NCBI GenBank assembly: GCA_905207905.1
Contig: CAJLNC010000026.1
Coordinates: 1-30,278 of the forward strand
Direction of reading: 5' to 3'
Length of the DNA: 30,278 nt
Origin: an uncultured Lachnospiraceae bacterium
GTDB taxonomy: Bacteria; Bacillota_A; Clostridia; Lachnospirales; Lachnospiraceae
Part shown: one piece after another, positions 1 through 7,663 of the stretch
Layout: each line of letters begins with the position of its first letter
How positions within the stretch are numbered: position 1 is the first letter of the stretch
Made by a program: the position numbers and the translations under genes
Notes under the pieces: model-generated
Databases searched by the model: none
What the model was told of the DNA's origin: nothing
What the model saw: the letters and a program-made list of their open reading frames with translations, nothing else

Positions 1-60
1 AACACGCTCTTTTCTGTCCCGGCTGCTGCTTCTCTCTCTTTTTTCTGCCTTTATACCGGC

Positions 61-88
61 AGAAAATCGGCGGCTGTTTCCAGCCGCC
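61..88 (-). terminator. Rho-independent terminator after udp
   Basis: An 8-bp perfect stem (GGCGGCTG / CAGCCGCC, 69-88) closes a GAAA tetraloop when read on the minus strand. A short T-rich run (GATTTTCT) follows at 61-68. It lies about 25 bases past the udp stop codon and probably ends the nucleoside operon. Positions 1-60 are T/C-rich and hold no gene that I can support. Confidence 0.8.
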
Positions 89-113
89 ATATAAATAACT
101 GCACAGTTCATGT

Positions 114-896
114 TCAATCCTTTTTCTCCCGATCCTTTTCAATCAGAATCCGCATCGCTTCCACGGTTACCTGAATTGCAGGCTCCACATCCTTACTCAT
201 AGGATCATCCAGTCCCAAAGCTCTTCTGGTCTGGTTGGCAAATACCAGCATAATGCTGCCTGTACGGACTTTCCGCACACTTCCCACAATAAATAAGGCC
301 GCCGATTCCATCTCGCTGGCCAAGGCTCCGCATTTTACCCAGGCATCCCACTTATCCTTCAGCTCATATCCTACCGGCATGGTCTCAGGATCGTGCTGAC
401 CATAAAAACTATCCTTGCACTGAAGGACTCCTACATGAGCCTTCACCGGAAACTTACCTGCAGCCTCCACCAGCGCCTGCACAACCTGAAAATCTGCCAC
501 AGCCGGATACTCAATAGGCGCATATTCTCTGGTGGTTCCTTCCATGCGGATCGCTCCTGTGCCGATCACCAGATCACCGCCCATCACCTCCACGGCCATA
601 CCTCCGGAAGTACCTGTGCGGATAAAGGTATGACAGCCGCAGTGTACCAGCTCCTCCACTGCAATGGAGGTGGAAGGTCCTCCGATTCCGGTACTGCACA
701 CGCTGACCTTTACACCATTTAGATATCCGGTGTAGATGGTGTACTCCCGATTGGAACCCACAAACTGTGGTTCATCAAAATACTTGGCAATCTTCTCGCA
801 TCGTCCAGGATCCCCGCAGAGGATCACATACTTTCCCACATCTTTCTCTGTAATTTTCAAATGAAATTCTTCGTCTCTGGAATAAACAGTACTCAT
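114..896 (-). CDS. udp: Uridine phosphorylase
   Basis: This 260-residue protein is expected to cleave uridine with phosphate to uracil and ribose-1-phosphate in the cytoplasm, as part of pyrimidine salvage. It carries nucleoside phosphorylase family I features: the phosphate-binding CGDPGR stretch near residue 28, the GIGGPST loop near residue 71, the RTGTSGG segment near residue 93, and SEMESAA near residue 193, where Glu-Met-Glu contacts ribose. The length matches bacterial Udp (about 253 residues). The start has an ideal AGGAGG seven bases upstream. It is the last gene of a Nudix-cdd-udp operon, 62 bases after cdd, and a hairpin terminator follows. Uridine phosphorylase fits the neighbour best, since cytidine deaminase makes uridine. 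Another nucleoside phosphorylase specificity cannot be excluded from sequence alone. Confidence 0.93.
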   Translation of the reverse strand: MSTVYSRDEEFHLKITEKDVGKYVILCGDPGRCEKIAKYFDEPQFVGSNREYTIYTGYLNGVKVSVCSTGIGGPSTSIAVEELVHCGCHTFIRTGTSGGMAVEVMGGDLVIGTGAIRMEGTTREYAPIEYPAVADFQVVQALVEAAGKFPVKAHVGVLQCKDSFYGQHDPETMPVGYELKDKWDAWVKCGALASEMESAALFIVGSVRKVRTGSIMLVFANQTRRALGLDDPMSKDVEPAIQVTVEAMRILIEKDREKKD

Positions 897-958
897 ATCA
901 TTTCCTCCTGATTTATTATTTTACAGACTGAAACTGCCACAGCCCGTTCAAAATCCCC

Positions 959-1387
959 TCAGCGCTTTAAATTTTCAAAACACACAGGCAAAAGCTCCCG
1001 CAGTTCCATCCTTTTTACCGCTTCGCTTGATTTTACCAGATACACCGGAAATTCCGGCGGACAAAACTCTGCCATCACCTGCAGGCAGATCCCGCAGGGA
1101 GGGCAAAAATCATCCGGCTCCTTCCCTGCCGTTCCTCCGGCAACGGCAATCGCCTGAAATTCCCTGCTGCCTTCGCTGACCGCCTTAAAGATGGCTGTGC
1201 GCTCTGCACAGTTGGTGGCGCCAAAGGATGCGTTTTCCACATTGCAGCCGGAAAAAATCCGGCCATCTTTGGCTAAAAGTCCGGCTCCCACTGCGAATCC
1301 GGAATAAGGAACGTAGGAGAGCTCCCTTGCTTTTAAAGCGGTTTCTACAATCTTTTGCTCCAACTCCTTTAAACTGCATGACATCAT
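959..1387 (-). CDS. cdd: Cytidine deaminase
   Basis: This 142-residue protein is a homotetrameric-type cytidine deaminase, which hydrolyses cytidine or deoxycytidine to uridine or deoxyuridine plus ammonia. The zinc site is clear: Cys60 in the NCAERTA motif with the proton-shuttling Glu62, and Cys98 and Cys101 in PPCGIC. The substrate-binding NVENASFG stretch lies at residues 49-56. The ATG overlaps the stop codon of the upstream Nudix gene (ATGA), and a GGAGG lies inside that gene's end, so translation is probably coupled. The second codon is also ATG. Its product uridine is the substrate of the next gene, udp, which supports both assignments. Confidence 0.95.
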   Translation of the reverse strand: MMSCSLKELEQKIVETALKARELSYVPYSGFAVGAGLLAKDGRIFSGCNVENASFGATNCAERTAIFKAVSEGSREFQAIAVAGGTAGKEPDDFCPPCGICLQVMAEFCPPEFPVYLVKSSEAVKRMELRELLPVCFENLKR

Positions 1388-1956
1388 CCCATCTCCTCCA
1401 TTCTTGCCAGTTTTTCATTCAGCTTGGAATAAATATGCTCCCGGAACCAGGGCTCCGAGGACATCGCCACTGCCCGCTCCCGTTCAAACCAGGCCACGCC
1501 GCTGTTCTCATCCGGTTTTATCTCCAGCTTCTCCTTCTCTGATGCCTCCAAAAGATAGGTTACATTCAAATGGAGATGAGAGGACACATATTCTCCCCTC
1601 TTTACATGACCATCCACAGTCAGCACCTCCAGGGAATAGATTTCCTCACTGACAGCCTGCACCTGCATAATGCCGCTTTCCTCCCGCACCTCCCGAAGGG
1701 CCACGGCAAGAAGATCCTGTTCCCCGTCCGCATGGCCTCCCAGCCAGGACCAGGAATCGTAAATATTGTGATATGCCATCAGAATCTTTGTGCGCTCCAG
1801 ATTCGTCACCCAGGCGGAAGCCGTCATATGGGCCAGACGGTTTTCCCTGAGGAAAATATCCTTCTGCTCCCTTAGGCACTGCAGGATCAAAGCCCGATCC
1901 CGCTCCTCCTGCTCATTCCACGGCTTATACTCTTCTATCTGACGTATCAGCTTCAT
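1384..1956 (-). CDS. NUDIX hydrolase
   Basis: This 190-residue cytoplasmic Nudix pyrophosphohydrolase acts on an unknown nucleoside-diphosphate-linked substrate. The Nudix box lies at about residues 73-96 and begins GGHADG; REVREESG forms the metal-binding helix. When this is aligned on REVREE, Gln80 occupies the place of the first canonical Glu, with Glu79 beside it. The GGHADG form is common in Firmicute Nudix proteins. It is the first clear gene of the operon with cdd and udp and overlaps cdd by four bases, so a role in nucleotide or nucleoside clean-up is likely. The start has GGAGGG only three bases from the ATG, a tight spacing. Confidence 0.88.
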   Translation of the reverse strand: MKLIRQIEEYKPWNEQEERDRALILQCLREQKDIFLRENRLAHMTASAWVTNLERTKILMAYHNIYDSWSWLGGHADGEQDLLAVALREVREESGIMQVQAVSEEIYSLEVLTVDGHVKRGEYVSSHLHLNVTYLLEASEKEKLEIKPDENSGVAWFERERAVAMSSEPWFREHIYSKLNEKLARMEEMG

Positions 1957-2012
1957 AGTCCCTCCATCATTGCTTCTATGGTTTTCCCTTTTCTTGTGTA
2001 CACCATAAGCAT
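1953..2012 (-). CDS. Possible 19-residue leader peptide before the Nudix gene
   Basis: A 19-codon open frame (MLMVYTRKGKTIEAMMEGL) has AGGAG four bases before its ATG. Its TGA overlaps the ATG of the Nudix gene in an ATGA junction, which would allow translational coupling. Against it, the best -10 (2026-2031) predicts a transcript start near 2018, inside the ribosome binding site. It may therefore be chance or need another promoter. I recognise no family. Confidence 0.25.
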   Translation of the reverse strand: MLMVYTRKGKTIEAMMEGL

Positions 2013-2025
2013 TTTTCTCCTTTTT

Positions 2026-2034
2026 ATAATACCA
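2026..2034 (-). promoter_or_regulatory. Extended -10 promoter of the Nudix-cdd-udp operon
   Basis: The minus strand reads TGGTATTAT, an extended -10 (TGn plus TATTAT). No good -35 is visible. It lies about 70 bases before the Nudix start. A 10-bp palindrome, AACAATTGTT, sits further upstream at 2083-2092 and could be an operator, but nothing else supports that. Confidence 0.45.
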
Positions 2035-2159
2035 TGATTTGTGAAAAATGAACAGAATAATTTCCGAAAGTTATCCTTAGAGAACAATTGTTATACTTTA
2101 AATCCCAATTTACTATTTTCATTAAAACCGGACGCAGGCAGTTTATTCTATCGCCGCAC

Positions 2160-2204
2160 AGCAATAAAGCCGAAGTCCTTGGCTCTTTCCAAGTCCTTCG
2201 GCTT
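2160..2204 (-). terminator. Terminator after the STAND ATPase gene
   Basis: A long stem pairs AAGCCGAAG (2167-2175) with CTTCGGCTT (2196-2204), and an inner CTTGG/CCAAG helix pairs across a small internal loop. On the minus strand it ends GGCTTTATT, a weak T-tract. It lies about 70 bases past the stop at 2273. The rest of the 1957-2272 intergenic stretch holds the Nudix promoter region and the possible leader peptide, and nothing else that I can see. Confidence 0.65.
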
Positions 2205-2272
2205 CTTTCCTGGCCTTATCCTGCATCCGCCTGCACAAAAGGCGCTGCGCTCTGCACACAGGTCTGTCTATG

Positions 2273-2770
2273 TCAAATTCCAGCGGTACCTTTGGCTTCT
2301 TCTCCTTGATTCTGAAGCTGTCCATACTCTTCCAGGCGCTCTCTGGCAGCCTTTGTCTTGGGATGCTTTTCTCCATACACCTCCAGAAAGATCGGATACG
2401 CCTCTTCCAAACAGGCCAGCTCCCGCTCCCCCTCCTGTTTCTGCCGCCATGCTCTGGCCATATTCCAGGCAGGCTCTGCCCTGGCAATCTCTGACATATC
2501 TGCTGCCAGCTCATAAGCTCTTTTTAGATGCTCCAGCGCCAGATCCGGCTTCTGACACCCCAGATAAGCCACTCCTGCATTATTGTTCACCACAGAAAGC
2601 AGAGAAAAATTATCCTTCTCTCTTTCCTGGAAAAACTCCAGCACCTTCAAATGATTCTCCAGCGCTTCCTGCATACGGCCCAAACGGCTGTATACAATTC
2701 CCAGATACTCGCAGATGATAATATAGCTGCGCCCCTTCGTTCCGTAATATTCTGCGCTTACCGCCTTGGT
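2273..2770 (-). pseudogene. Detached C-terminal TPR part of the STAND ATPase gene
   Basis: These 165 codons continue in the same frame immediately after the TAG at 2771-2773. The reading stays open through 30 codons to an ATG at 2681-2683 and then to a TGA at 2273-2275. The translation carries TPR-like helix pairs, for example YLGIVYSRLGRMQEALENHL at the start and LALEHLKRAYELA later. It is therefore the natural end of the preceding protein, not an independent gene. An ATG at 2683 could in principle re-initiate a 136-residue TPR peptide, but no strong ribosome binding site precedes it. Restoring one codon, most simply CAG for TAG, would give a 996-residue protein. Confidence 0.8.
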
Positions 2771-5263
2771 CTACTCCAGGGTGCGGCAAGCCTCCGAAAG
2801 TTCTCCTCTTGCAATCTGGATGTCCGCCTCATATCTGCCGATCAAAATCGGCGTCTCTTCCACCTTATGAAGCCTGCAAAGCTCCTTCATCCGCTCCAGA
2901 GCTTCCGTTGCCTCTGGAAGCTGATTCAGAGTGGTGTGCATATCCACCTTCAGGGTCAAGAGCCTCACCAAAAGGCTGTGATCCGGACAGCCGTTCTCCT
3001 GCGCCAGATCAATTCCCTGATCCATCAAATCAATGCACTCCTCCGCCCGCATCTGCGCCTGCAAAGCTTCCCCCAAAGAATAGATTGCCTGAAGCCGGTG
3101 ATAAAAAGAGACATTTTTCTGCTTTAACACCCACTGGATCGCAGCCTCTCCAAACTTCATATCTCCATTGTATACCAATCTCTGACCTACCATCAGACTG
3201 TAGGCATACAAAAGCTCGTCCGGAACCGTCTGATTTTTCCACTGAGCCTCCAACCGTTTCTGACACTGGATCCGAAGCCTGGGATCCCAGTAGGGACTTG
3301 GCTCCTTCTCTGTCTCCAGCAGTTCCAGATACATGGACGTCTCGTCTGAAAATTCTTCCGTTTTCCCGCTCCGCCTCTTTTCCAGTGTACTCAGCGCCTC
3401 TTTTAAAAACACCGGAGAAATATTCCGGTTAAAAAACAGGCCCACCACGATTTTTCCCATTTGACAGATGAATTTCTCAGAAACCCTTCCCCGCACTCTC
3501 ATAGCGACATGAAAATAGAGATATACCAGCTCCACCTCTCTGTTGTCCGCAGCATCAGTATCTGCGGCATTTAACGCCAGACGATTTTCCAACCGTTCCA
3601 ACAGGGCCGCAGCTTCCCGCTCCGTCACGGGCTTTGCCTGTATGCTCTCCGCAATCACCGGATGCATGGCAAACCCTTGTTCCCCGCCGTCCAGCCATCC
3701 AAGCTGTGCCAGGCTCTTTAACAGTTCTTCCAGATCAGCGCTTCGGGAAACTACTCCCTCCAAAAATTCTTGCCAAAAAGCCTTGTCATAGCTTCGATAG
3801 GGAAGAACAGAAAAAATCCTCAGAAGCTTCTTCTGCTCTCTGGACAGTCCCCCCAGTTGATACATACTCCGATACAGATGCTGGAGCTGCATCTCCCGCT
3901 CTCCCTCTCTCCATTTTACTTCCAATCCCTTTTCCATCAGATGCTCTGCCAGCTGCTTTACGCTCCAGCCTCTGGCATCGGCGGCTTTTCCCAGAAAACG
4001 GATGGTCATCGTATGGAAATGAGCCATTTTCTCCAAAAGCTGTTCTGCTATTTCCAGTTCTTTCCCGGTAATCCTGCGGCTGTAATTATCTCTGAAAACC
4101 AGGAGGGCAGCCTCCTTCTGCAGCGGCTCTACCGGATAGCTTTCAAGCCCCTCCATCTGCCGGATTCTGGAAGTAGCGATCACCGTGCAGGGCAGCTGTC
4201 TTAAATCTGCAAGCTCCTGCTCCTCTAATGCCGTATCAATATTATCAATAAACAAAAGCACAGACCGATCTTTCAACTTTTCCAACTGGTTTTTACACTC
4301 CAGATAACAGTTCTCCCTGTCGTTTCCATGAAGATTTAGAAAACTTTTGATAAAACTGTTCTTTAGACTTCCCTCGTACTGGATCAGCCCTACATATTCT
4401 CCCTGCTTTTCCTGAACGCACCAATGAAGAAGCTGACGGACAAGCTCTGTTTTTCCAACGCCGCCTATTCCGCATACCAGATACTTTCCTCCGGCTCTCA
4501 CCCGCTCCTTTAGATCAAACAGCTCCTTCTCCCGGCCGAAAAACTGATCAGGCAAAACTCCCGGCCTGCAAAGTTCCCCATTCTGCCTGGTGAGAAATTC
4601 TATCTCCGCTTTATTTTCCAGTCCCTCCTGTAAGAAAAGCTCCGGCTGCAGCTCCCTCCGTTTTCTCATCCCCCGGATCCAATTACTGTTCATCTCAGGT
4701 CCCGCCATGGCGTGAAGAGAGAGAAAGGTAAGAAAATATCCGGCCAGAAAGTCTCTGCCGTTCCGCTCTGTCTGCCCTGCCTCCCCCATCTTTTCTATCT
4801 TTTCAAAATATTCCCCTGTTTCTTCGGAAAAGCACGGATCCTCCTGTTCCAGCTTTTTCAAGAATGCCTCTGCTTTTTTCCAGAAAATGTCTGCCTTATA
4901 CTGCTTTTTTCTGAGAAAATCTGCAAAAATCCTGCTTTGTTCCCGAATCTGCTCCGGATCCACCTGTTCCAAAATCTCTTCTATGTATTCTTTATAAAAG
5001 GGAAAACTATCTTTCCGATTACACAGCTCTGAATGGTAGCGATTCTTGCTTCCTTCTGTCCGCCATACCATTTTCCCATGCTCTGTATTTCTCCAGGCAT
5101 ACAAAAGCTGCTGCTTCCAGAATTTGATCAGCGTCAGCCCTCTCTTATCCTTCTCTCCAATTATCCCGTTGGAATAGATGGGATAGTCGTTCACAGTCAG
5201 CAGACGATAAATATTTTTCAGCGATAAATAATTTTTTTCTGTATTTTCCCAAATTTTTCCCAT
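2771..5263 (-). CDS. STAND-class NB-ARC/TPR ATPase, truncated by an in-frame TAG
   Basis: The 830 residues before the stop show an N-terminal region of unknown type (1-235, helical, with a hydrophobic patch near 172-186). An NB-ARC-like NTPase follows, with FFGREKEL at 241-248, Walker A GIGGVGKT at 265-272, Walker B VLLFIDNID at 335-343 and the ATSR sensor at 363-366. A winged-helix-like region and helical TPR repeats come next. STAND proteins act as ATP-driven switches in regulation or defence; here neither the ligand nor the output is known. An amber codon stops translation inside the TPR array, and the remainder follows in frame. A GGGAGAAGG precedes the ATG. The gene stands alone with its own promoter at 5301-5329 and terminator near 2167-2204. 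Loss of the last TPRs would probably affect ligand sensing, so the gene may be inactive in this strain. Confidence 0.85.
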   Translation of the reverse strand: MGKIWENTEKNYLSLKNIYRLLTVNDYPIYSNGIIGEKDKRGLTLIKFWKQQLLYAWRNTEHGKMVWRTEGSKNRYHSELCNRKDSFPFYKEYIEEILEQVDPEQIREQSRIFADFLRKKQYKADIFWKKAEAFLKKLEQEDPCFSEETGEYFEKIEKMGEAGQTERNGRDFLAGYFLTFLSLHAMAGPEMNSNWIRGMRKRRELQPELFLQEGLENKAEIEFLTRQNGELCRPGVLPDQFFGREKELFDLKERVRAGGKYLVCGIGGVGKTELVRQLLHWCVQEKQGEYVGLIQYEGSLKNSFIKSFLNLHGNDRENCYLECKNQLEKLKDRSVLLFIDNIDTALEEQELADLRQLPCTVIATSRIRQMEGLESYPVEPLQKEAALLVFRDNYSRRITGKELEIAEQLLEKMAHFHTMTIRFLGKAADARGWSVKQLAEHLMEKGLEVKWREGEREMQLQHLYRSMYQLGGLSREQKKLLRIFSVLPYRSYDKAFWQEFLEGVVSRSADLEELLKSLAQLGWLDGGEQGFAMHPVIAESIQAKPVTEREAAALLERLENRLALNAADTDAADNREVELVYLYFHVAMRVRGRVSEKFICQMGKIVVGLFFNRNISPVFLKEALSTLEKRRSGKTEEFSDETSMYLELLETEKEPSPYWDPRLRIQCQKRLEAQWKNQTVPDELLYAYSLMVGQRLVYNGDMKFGEAAIQWVLKQKNVSFYHRLQAIYSLGEALQAQMRAEECIDLMDQGIDLAQENGCPDHSLLVRLLTLKVDMHTTLNQLPEATEALERMKELCRLHKVEETPILIGRYEADIQIARGELSEACRTLE

Positions 5264-5300
5264 CCTTCTCCCTCAGTTCTGAAGTTTTTTCCTAATTTGG

Positions 5301-5329
5301 ATTTTATCACAGAAAAAACAGACTTTCAA
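5301..5329 (-). promoter_or_regulatory. Promoter of the STAND ATPase gene
   Basis: The minus strand has TTGAAA (5324-5329), a 17-bp spacer and TAAAAT (5301-5306). A TG one base before the -10 makes it an extended -10. It lies about 40 bases before the ATG and directly downstream of a 21-bp-period direct repeat. Confidence 0.75.
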
Positions 5330-5347
5330 TTTTAAGGCGATTTTTTA

Positions 5348-5382
5348 CCGTTTTCGTGCATGATTCTCCGGTTTTTGTGCAT
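5348..5382 (-). promoter_or_regulatory. 21-bp-period direct repeat, candidate activator site
   Basis: On the plus strand CCGTTTTCGTGCAT (5348-5361) and CGGTTTTTGTGCAT (5369-5382) match at 12 of 14 positions and start exactly 21 bp apart. The pair ends 18 bp upstream of the -35 of the STAND gene. Paired half-sites one or two helical turns apart just upstream of a -35 are typical of LytTR and AraC-type activators. Both regulator types are encoded in this window. Which one binds is unknown. Confidence 0.5.
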
Positions 5383-5462
5383 AATCTTCTAAAAATCGCC
5401 ATCCTTAGAAAAATCTCCGTCTAGCAAGAACACGGATTGCAAAAGAACTGCACGCCCCCTAT

Positions 5463-6362
5463 TTATCCTTCCATTATTTTTTTAAAAAAGGCACATTCCT
5501 CATCATTGCAAAGCTGCCCCATAGGCTCCTGAATCGTGACATGGAATACATGGTAAAGAGGATTTTCTTTGTCTCCGTAAATTTTATAAATATAAGGAAT
5601 TTGATGCTTTTTCAATTTCTCCTCCATGCAGGGAGCCTGCGCTTTACAAAAATCTCCTTCACAGGTCATTAAAAATACCGGTGGAAATGCGTCTGTCACA
5701 AACTTCGGTACATTCAGCAATTCTTTCAACTTTCCTGCTTCCATCGCATCCTCCGGCAGCATATCTTTTTGCAGATCCGAATCCTGAGATGCTCCCAGTA
5801 CTTCTTTACCAACCAGCACAAAAGCTGCACAGTTAAACGCCACTGCACTTGGCACAAAGCCATTTGGAACCTGAAAATCATAATTAGACCCATAATCCGG
5901 ATTTGTACAAATGGCAGTGTAGAGTCCTGCCAGATGACCGCCTGCTGAATCCCCTACCATAAACACGTGCTCCATGTCCAAAAGGTATTCCTCCTGATGT
6001 TCATACATCCAGGCAATCACTGCATTCGTATCCTCCAGGGCTGCCGGAAACTTGGCTTCCGGAGCCAGCCGGTATGTAAAATTCACCACTGCAAAGCCCC
6101 TCTGAGCCAGAGTCATTCCGTAAAACTGATACAAATCTTTATCACCATAAACCCATCCGCCTCCATGTACGCTGACAATCACCGGAAGTTTTTTTCCATG
6201 ACCGCTCTTAGGCCGATATATGTCCAAAAGATTCCAATGCGGATCTGGTCCGTACTGCAGATTATCTCTTCGCTCAATATCTTCCGGTGTAGTAAGACCT
6301 GCATCCCGCTTTGCATCATTTTCTTTCCACTCTCTTCTCATAGTTTCGCTTGTTATCGACAT
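5463..6362 (-). CDS. Alpha/beta hydrolase, HSL-type esterase or lipase
   Basis: This 299-residue cytoplasmic enzyme resembles the hormone-sensitive-lipase group of carboxylesterases. HGGGW at 66-70 forms the oxyanion hole, and the nucleophile is Ser139 in GDSAGG (137-142). A C-terminal EGDF and YHVFH probably supply the acid and the histidine. I start at 6362 because AAGGAGG lies five bases upstream; an ATG 17 codons earlier lacks a site. There is no signal peptide. It follows the YesN-type regulator gene by 76 bases at the end of the mgl-sensor run. A job in removing acetyl or other ester groups from imported sugars is plausible but inferred. No convincing terminator was found in 5383-5462. 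Confidence 0.85.
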   Translation of the reverse strand: MSITSETMRREWKENDAKRDAGLTTPEDIERRDNLQYGPDPHWNLLDIYRPKSGHGKKLPVIVSVHGGGWVYGDKDLYQFYGMTLAQRGFAVVNFTYRLAPEAKFPAALEDTNAVIAWMYEHQEEYLLDMEHVFMVGDSAGGHLAGLYTAICTNPDYGSNYDFQVPNGFVPSAVAFNCAAFVLVGKEVLGASQDSDLQKDMLPEDAMEAGKLKELLNVPKFVTDAFPPVFLMTCEGDFCKAQAPCMEEKLKKHQIPYIYKIYGDKENPLYHVFHVTIQEPMGQLCNDEECAFFKKIMEG

Positions 6363-6438
6363 TGCTTCCTCCTTACCAGGACTGCCGTCATATATTGCAG
6401 CAATCCCTATCATCTTTTATATTCTTTACAATTTACGA

Positions 6439-7659
6439 TCACAACTCCATATATTTTCGGTACTCGCCAATGGTCATCCCTGTTATCCGTTTAAATACCT
6501 TGCAGAAATAGGTAATGTTCAGATAACCACACTGACTGGAAATATCGCTGACTGTAAGATTTTTATTCAAAGCCAGTTTCTTTGCCTCCTCAATTCGGAT
6601 TCTGGATAAATATTCCACAAAATTATCTCCTGTACACTCTTTAAAAATATGACTCAGATAATAAGGGCTGATACCCACACGCTCTGCACAGTCTGTTAAA
6701 GAAATATCCTTTTTAAAATTTTCAAAAATATACTCCCTGGCTTTCATCACATAAAACTGAATTTTATCTGAACCTTCCTGGCTTTGTTTCTCCTTCTGCC
6801 CTTCTCCTTTTGAAAAGCTTTTGATACTTTCACTATAAGAGGCATTCATGCTGGAAAATTCAGGATACACCTTTCCAAGGCCAATGGAATATTCCACTCC
6901 AAATTTTTCAAAAAGTCCTCTTGCAGCAGCTTCCGCCTGATTTTTGCACCACTTCTCAGGCTCCTTTTCCATTTCCGGTATGAATAAAAGAAGTACGATT
7001 CCGTGTGCTGTTACGGTGTCTAAAAAATCACATCTGTCATTTAAAATGGTAGACAGACTGCTGTCCAAAGATCTGCTGTCCAACTCAGCAGATCCTTTCG
7101 GAAGTAAGGTTGCTATACAGCCACTGTAAAAAACAAGATTATTTACTGTACAGTACAGCCGAAAGCCTTCCTCATCACATTCCCCAGAAAAAACAGACAG
7201 CAGCACCTCCCGACCAAACACGGAATTTACTGCATTTAAAGCAGATTTCAAATGGCTCTGCATCTGATCTTCCTGACGTTCCTGATCCAGTAGTTTACAC
7301 ACCTTAGAAATAACCGCAGTATTTTCTTCTCGTTTTCCCGGCTTTAGCAGGTAGCCATCCACCCGCAGATCCAAAGCTTTTTTTACATATTCAAAGTCAC
7401 TGTAAGCGGTATGGATAATAAAATGAGTGATGCAGCCCTGCTCTTGAAGCTCTTCAATCGCCTCTATACCTGTGAGTCCTGGCATCCGGATATCCACTAT
7501 GGCCAGATCCGGTTCCAACTGTTCCACCATACGTTTTAATTCCAGTCCGTTTTCTGCCATTCCCACCAACTCAATTTCTGGAAACTCTTTTTTGATAAAC
7601 AATTCCTGACTTTTCAACACCACCGGTTCGTCATCGGCAATCACCATCGTATATTTCAT
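6439..7659 (-). CDS. YesN-type response regulator with AraC DNA-binding domain
   Basis: This 406-residue response regulator has an N-terminal receiver domain with the acidic ADDE pocket at 8-11, the phospho-acceptor Asp56 in VDIRMPG, and the conserved Lys in LLKPG. A middle region of about 170 residues is followed by a C-terminal AraC/XylS double helix-turn-helix (SLTDCAERVGISPYYLSHIF and SDISSQCGYLNITYFCKVFK). The start at 7659 gives the usual MKYTMVIADDE opening and has AAGGATGAG upstream; a TTG nine codons earlier is less likely. The gene begins four bases after the kinase stop. The family activates sugar transport or hydrolase genes. The likely target is the mglB promoter, where phased TTGC repeats sit next to a weak -35. 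Confidence 0.93.
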   Translation of the reverse strand: MKYTMVIADDEPVVLKSQELFIKKEFPEIELVGMAENGLELKRMVEQLEPDLAIVDIRMPGLTGIEAIEELQEQGCITHFIIHTAYSDFEYVKKALDLRVDGYLLKPGKREENTAVISKVCKLLDQERQEDQMQSHLKSALNAVNSVFGREVLLSVFSGECDEEGFRLYCTVNNLVFYSGCIATLLPKGSAELDSRSLDSSLSTILNDRCDFLDTVTAHGIVLLLFIPEMEKEPEKWCKNQAEAAARGLFEKFGVEYSIGLGKVYPEFSSMNASYSESIKSFSKGEGQKEKQSQEGSDKIQFYVMKAREYIFENFKKDISLTDCAERVGISPYYLSHIFKECTGDNFVEYLSRIRIEEAKKLALNKNLTVSDISSQCGYLNITYFCKVFKRITGMTIGEYRKYMEL

Positions 7660-7663
7660 TTTC

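Noticed and set aside
2771..2773. TAG in the STAND gene as pyrrolysine or programmed read-through
   Set aside because: No pyrrolysine genes or downstream read-through stem are visible, and other genes give no sign of amber recoding. A simple nonsense mutation or sequencing error is more likely.
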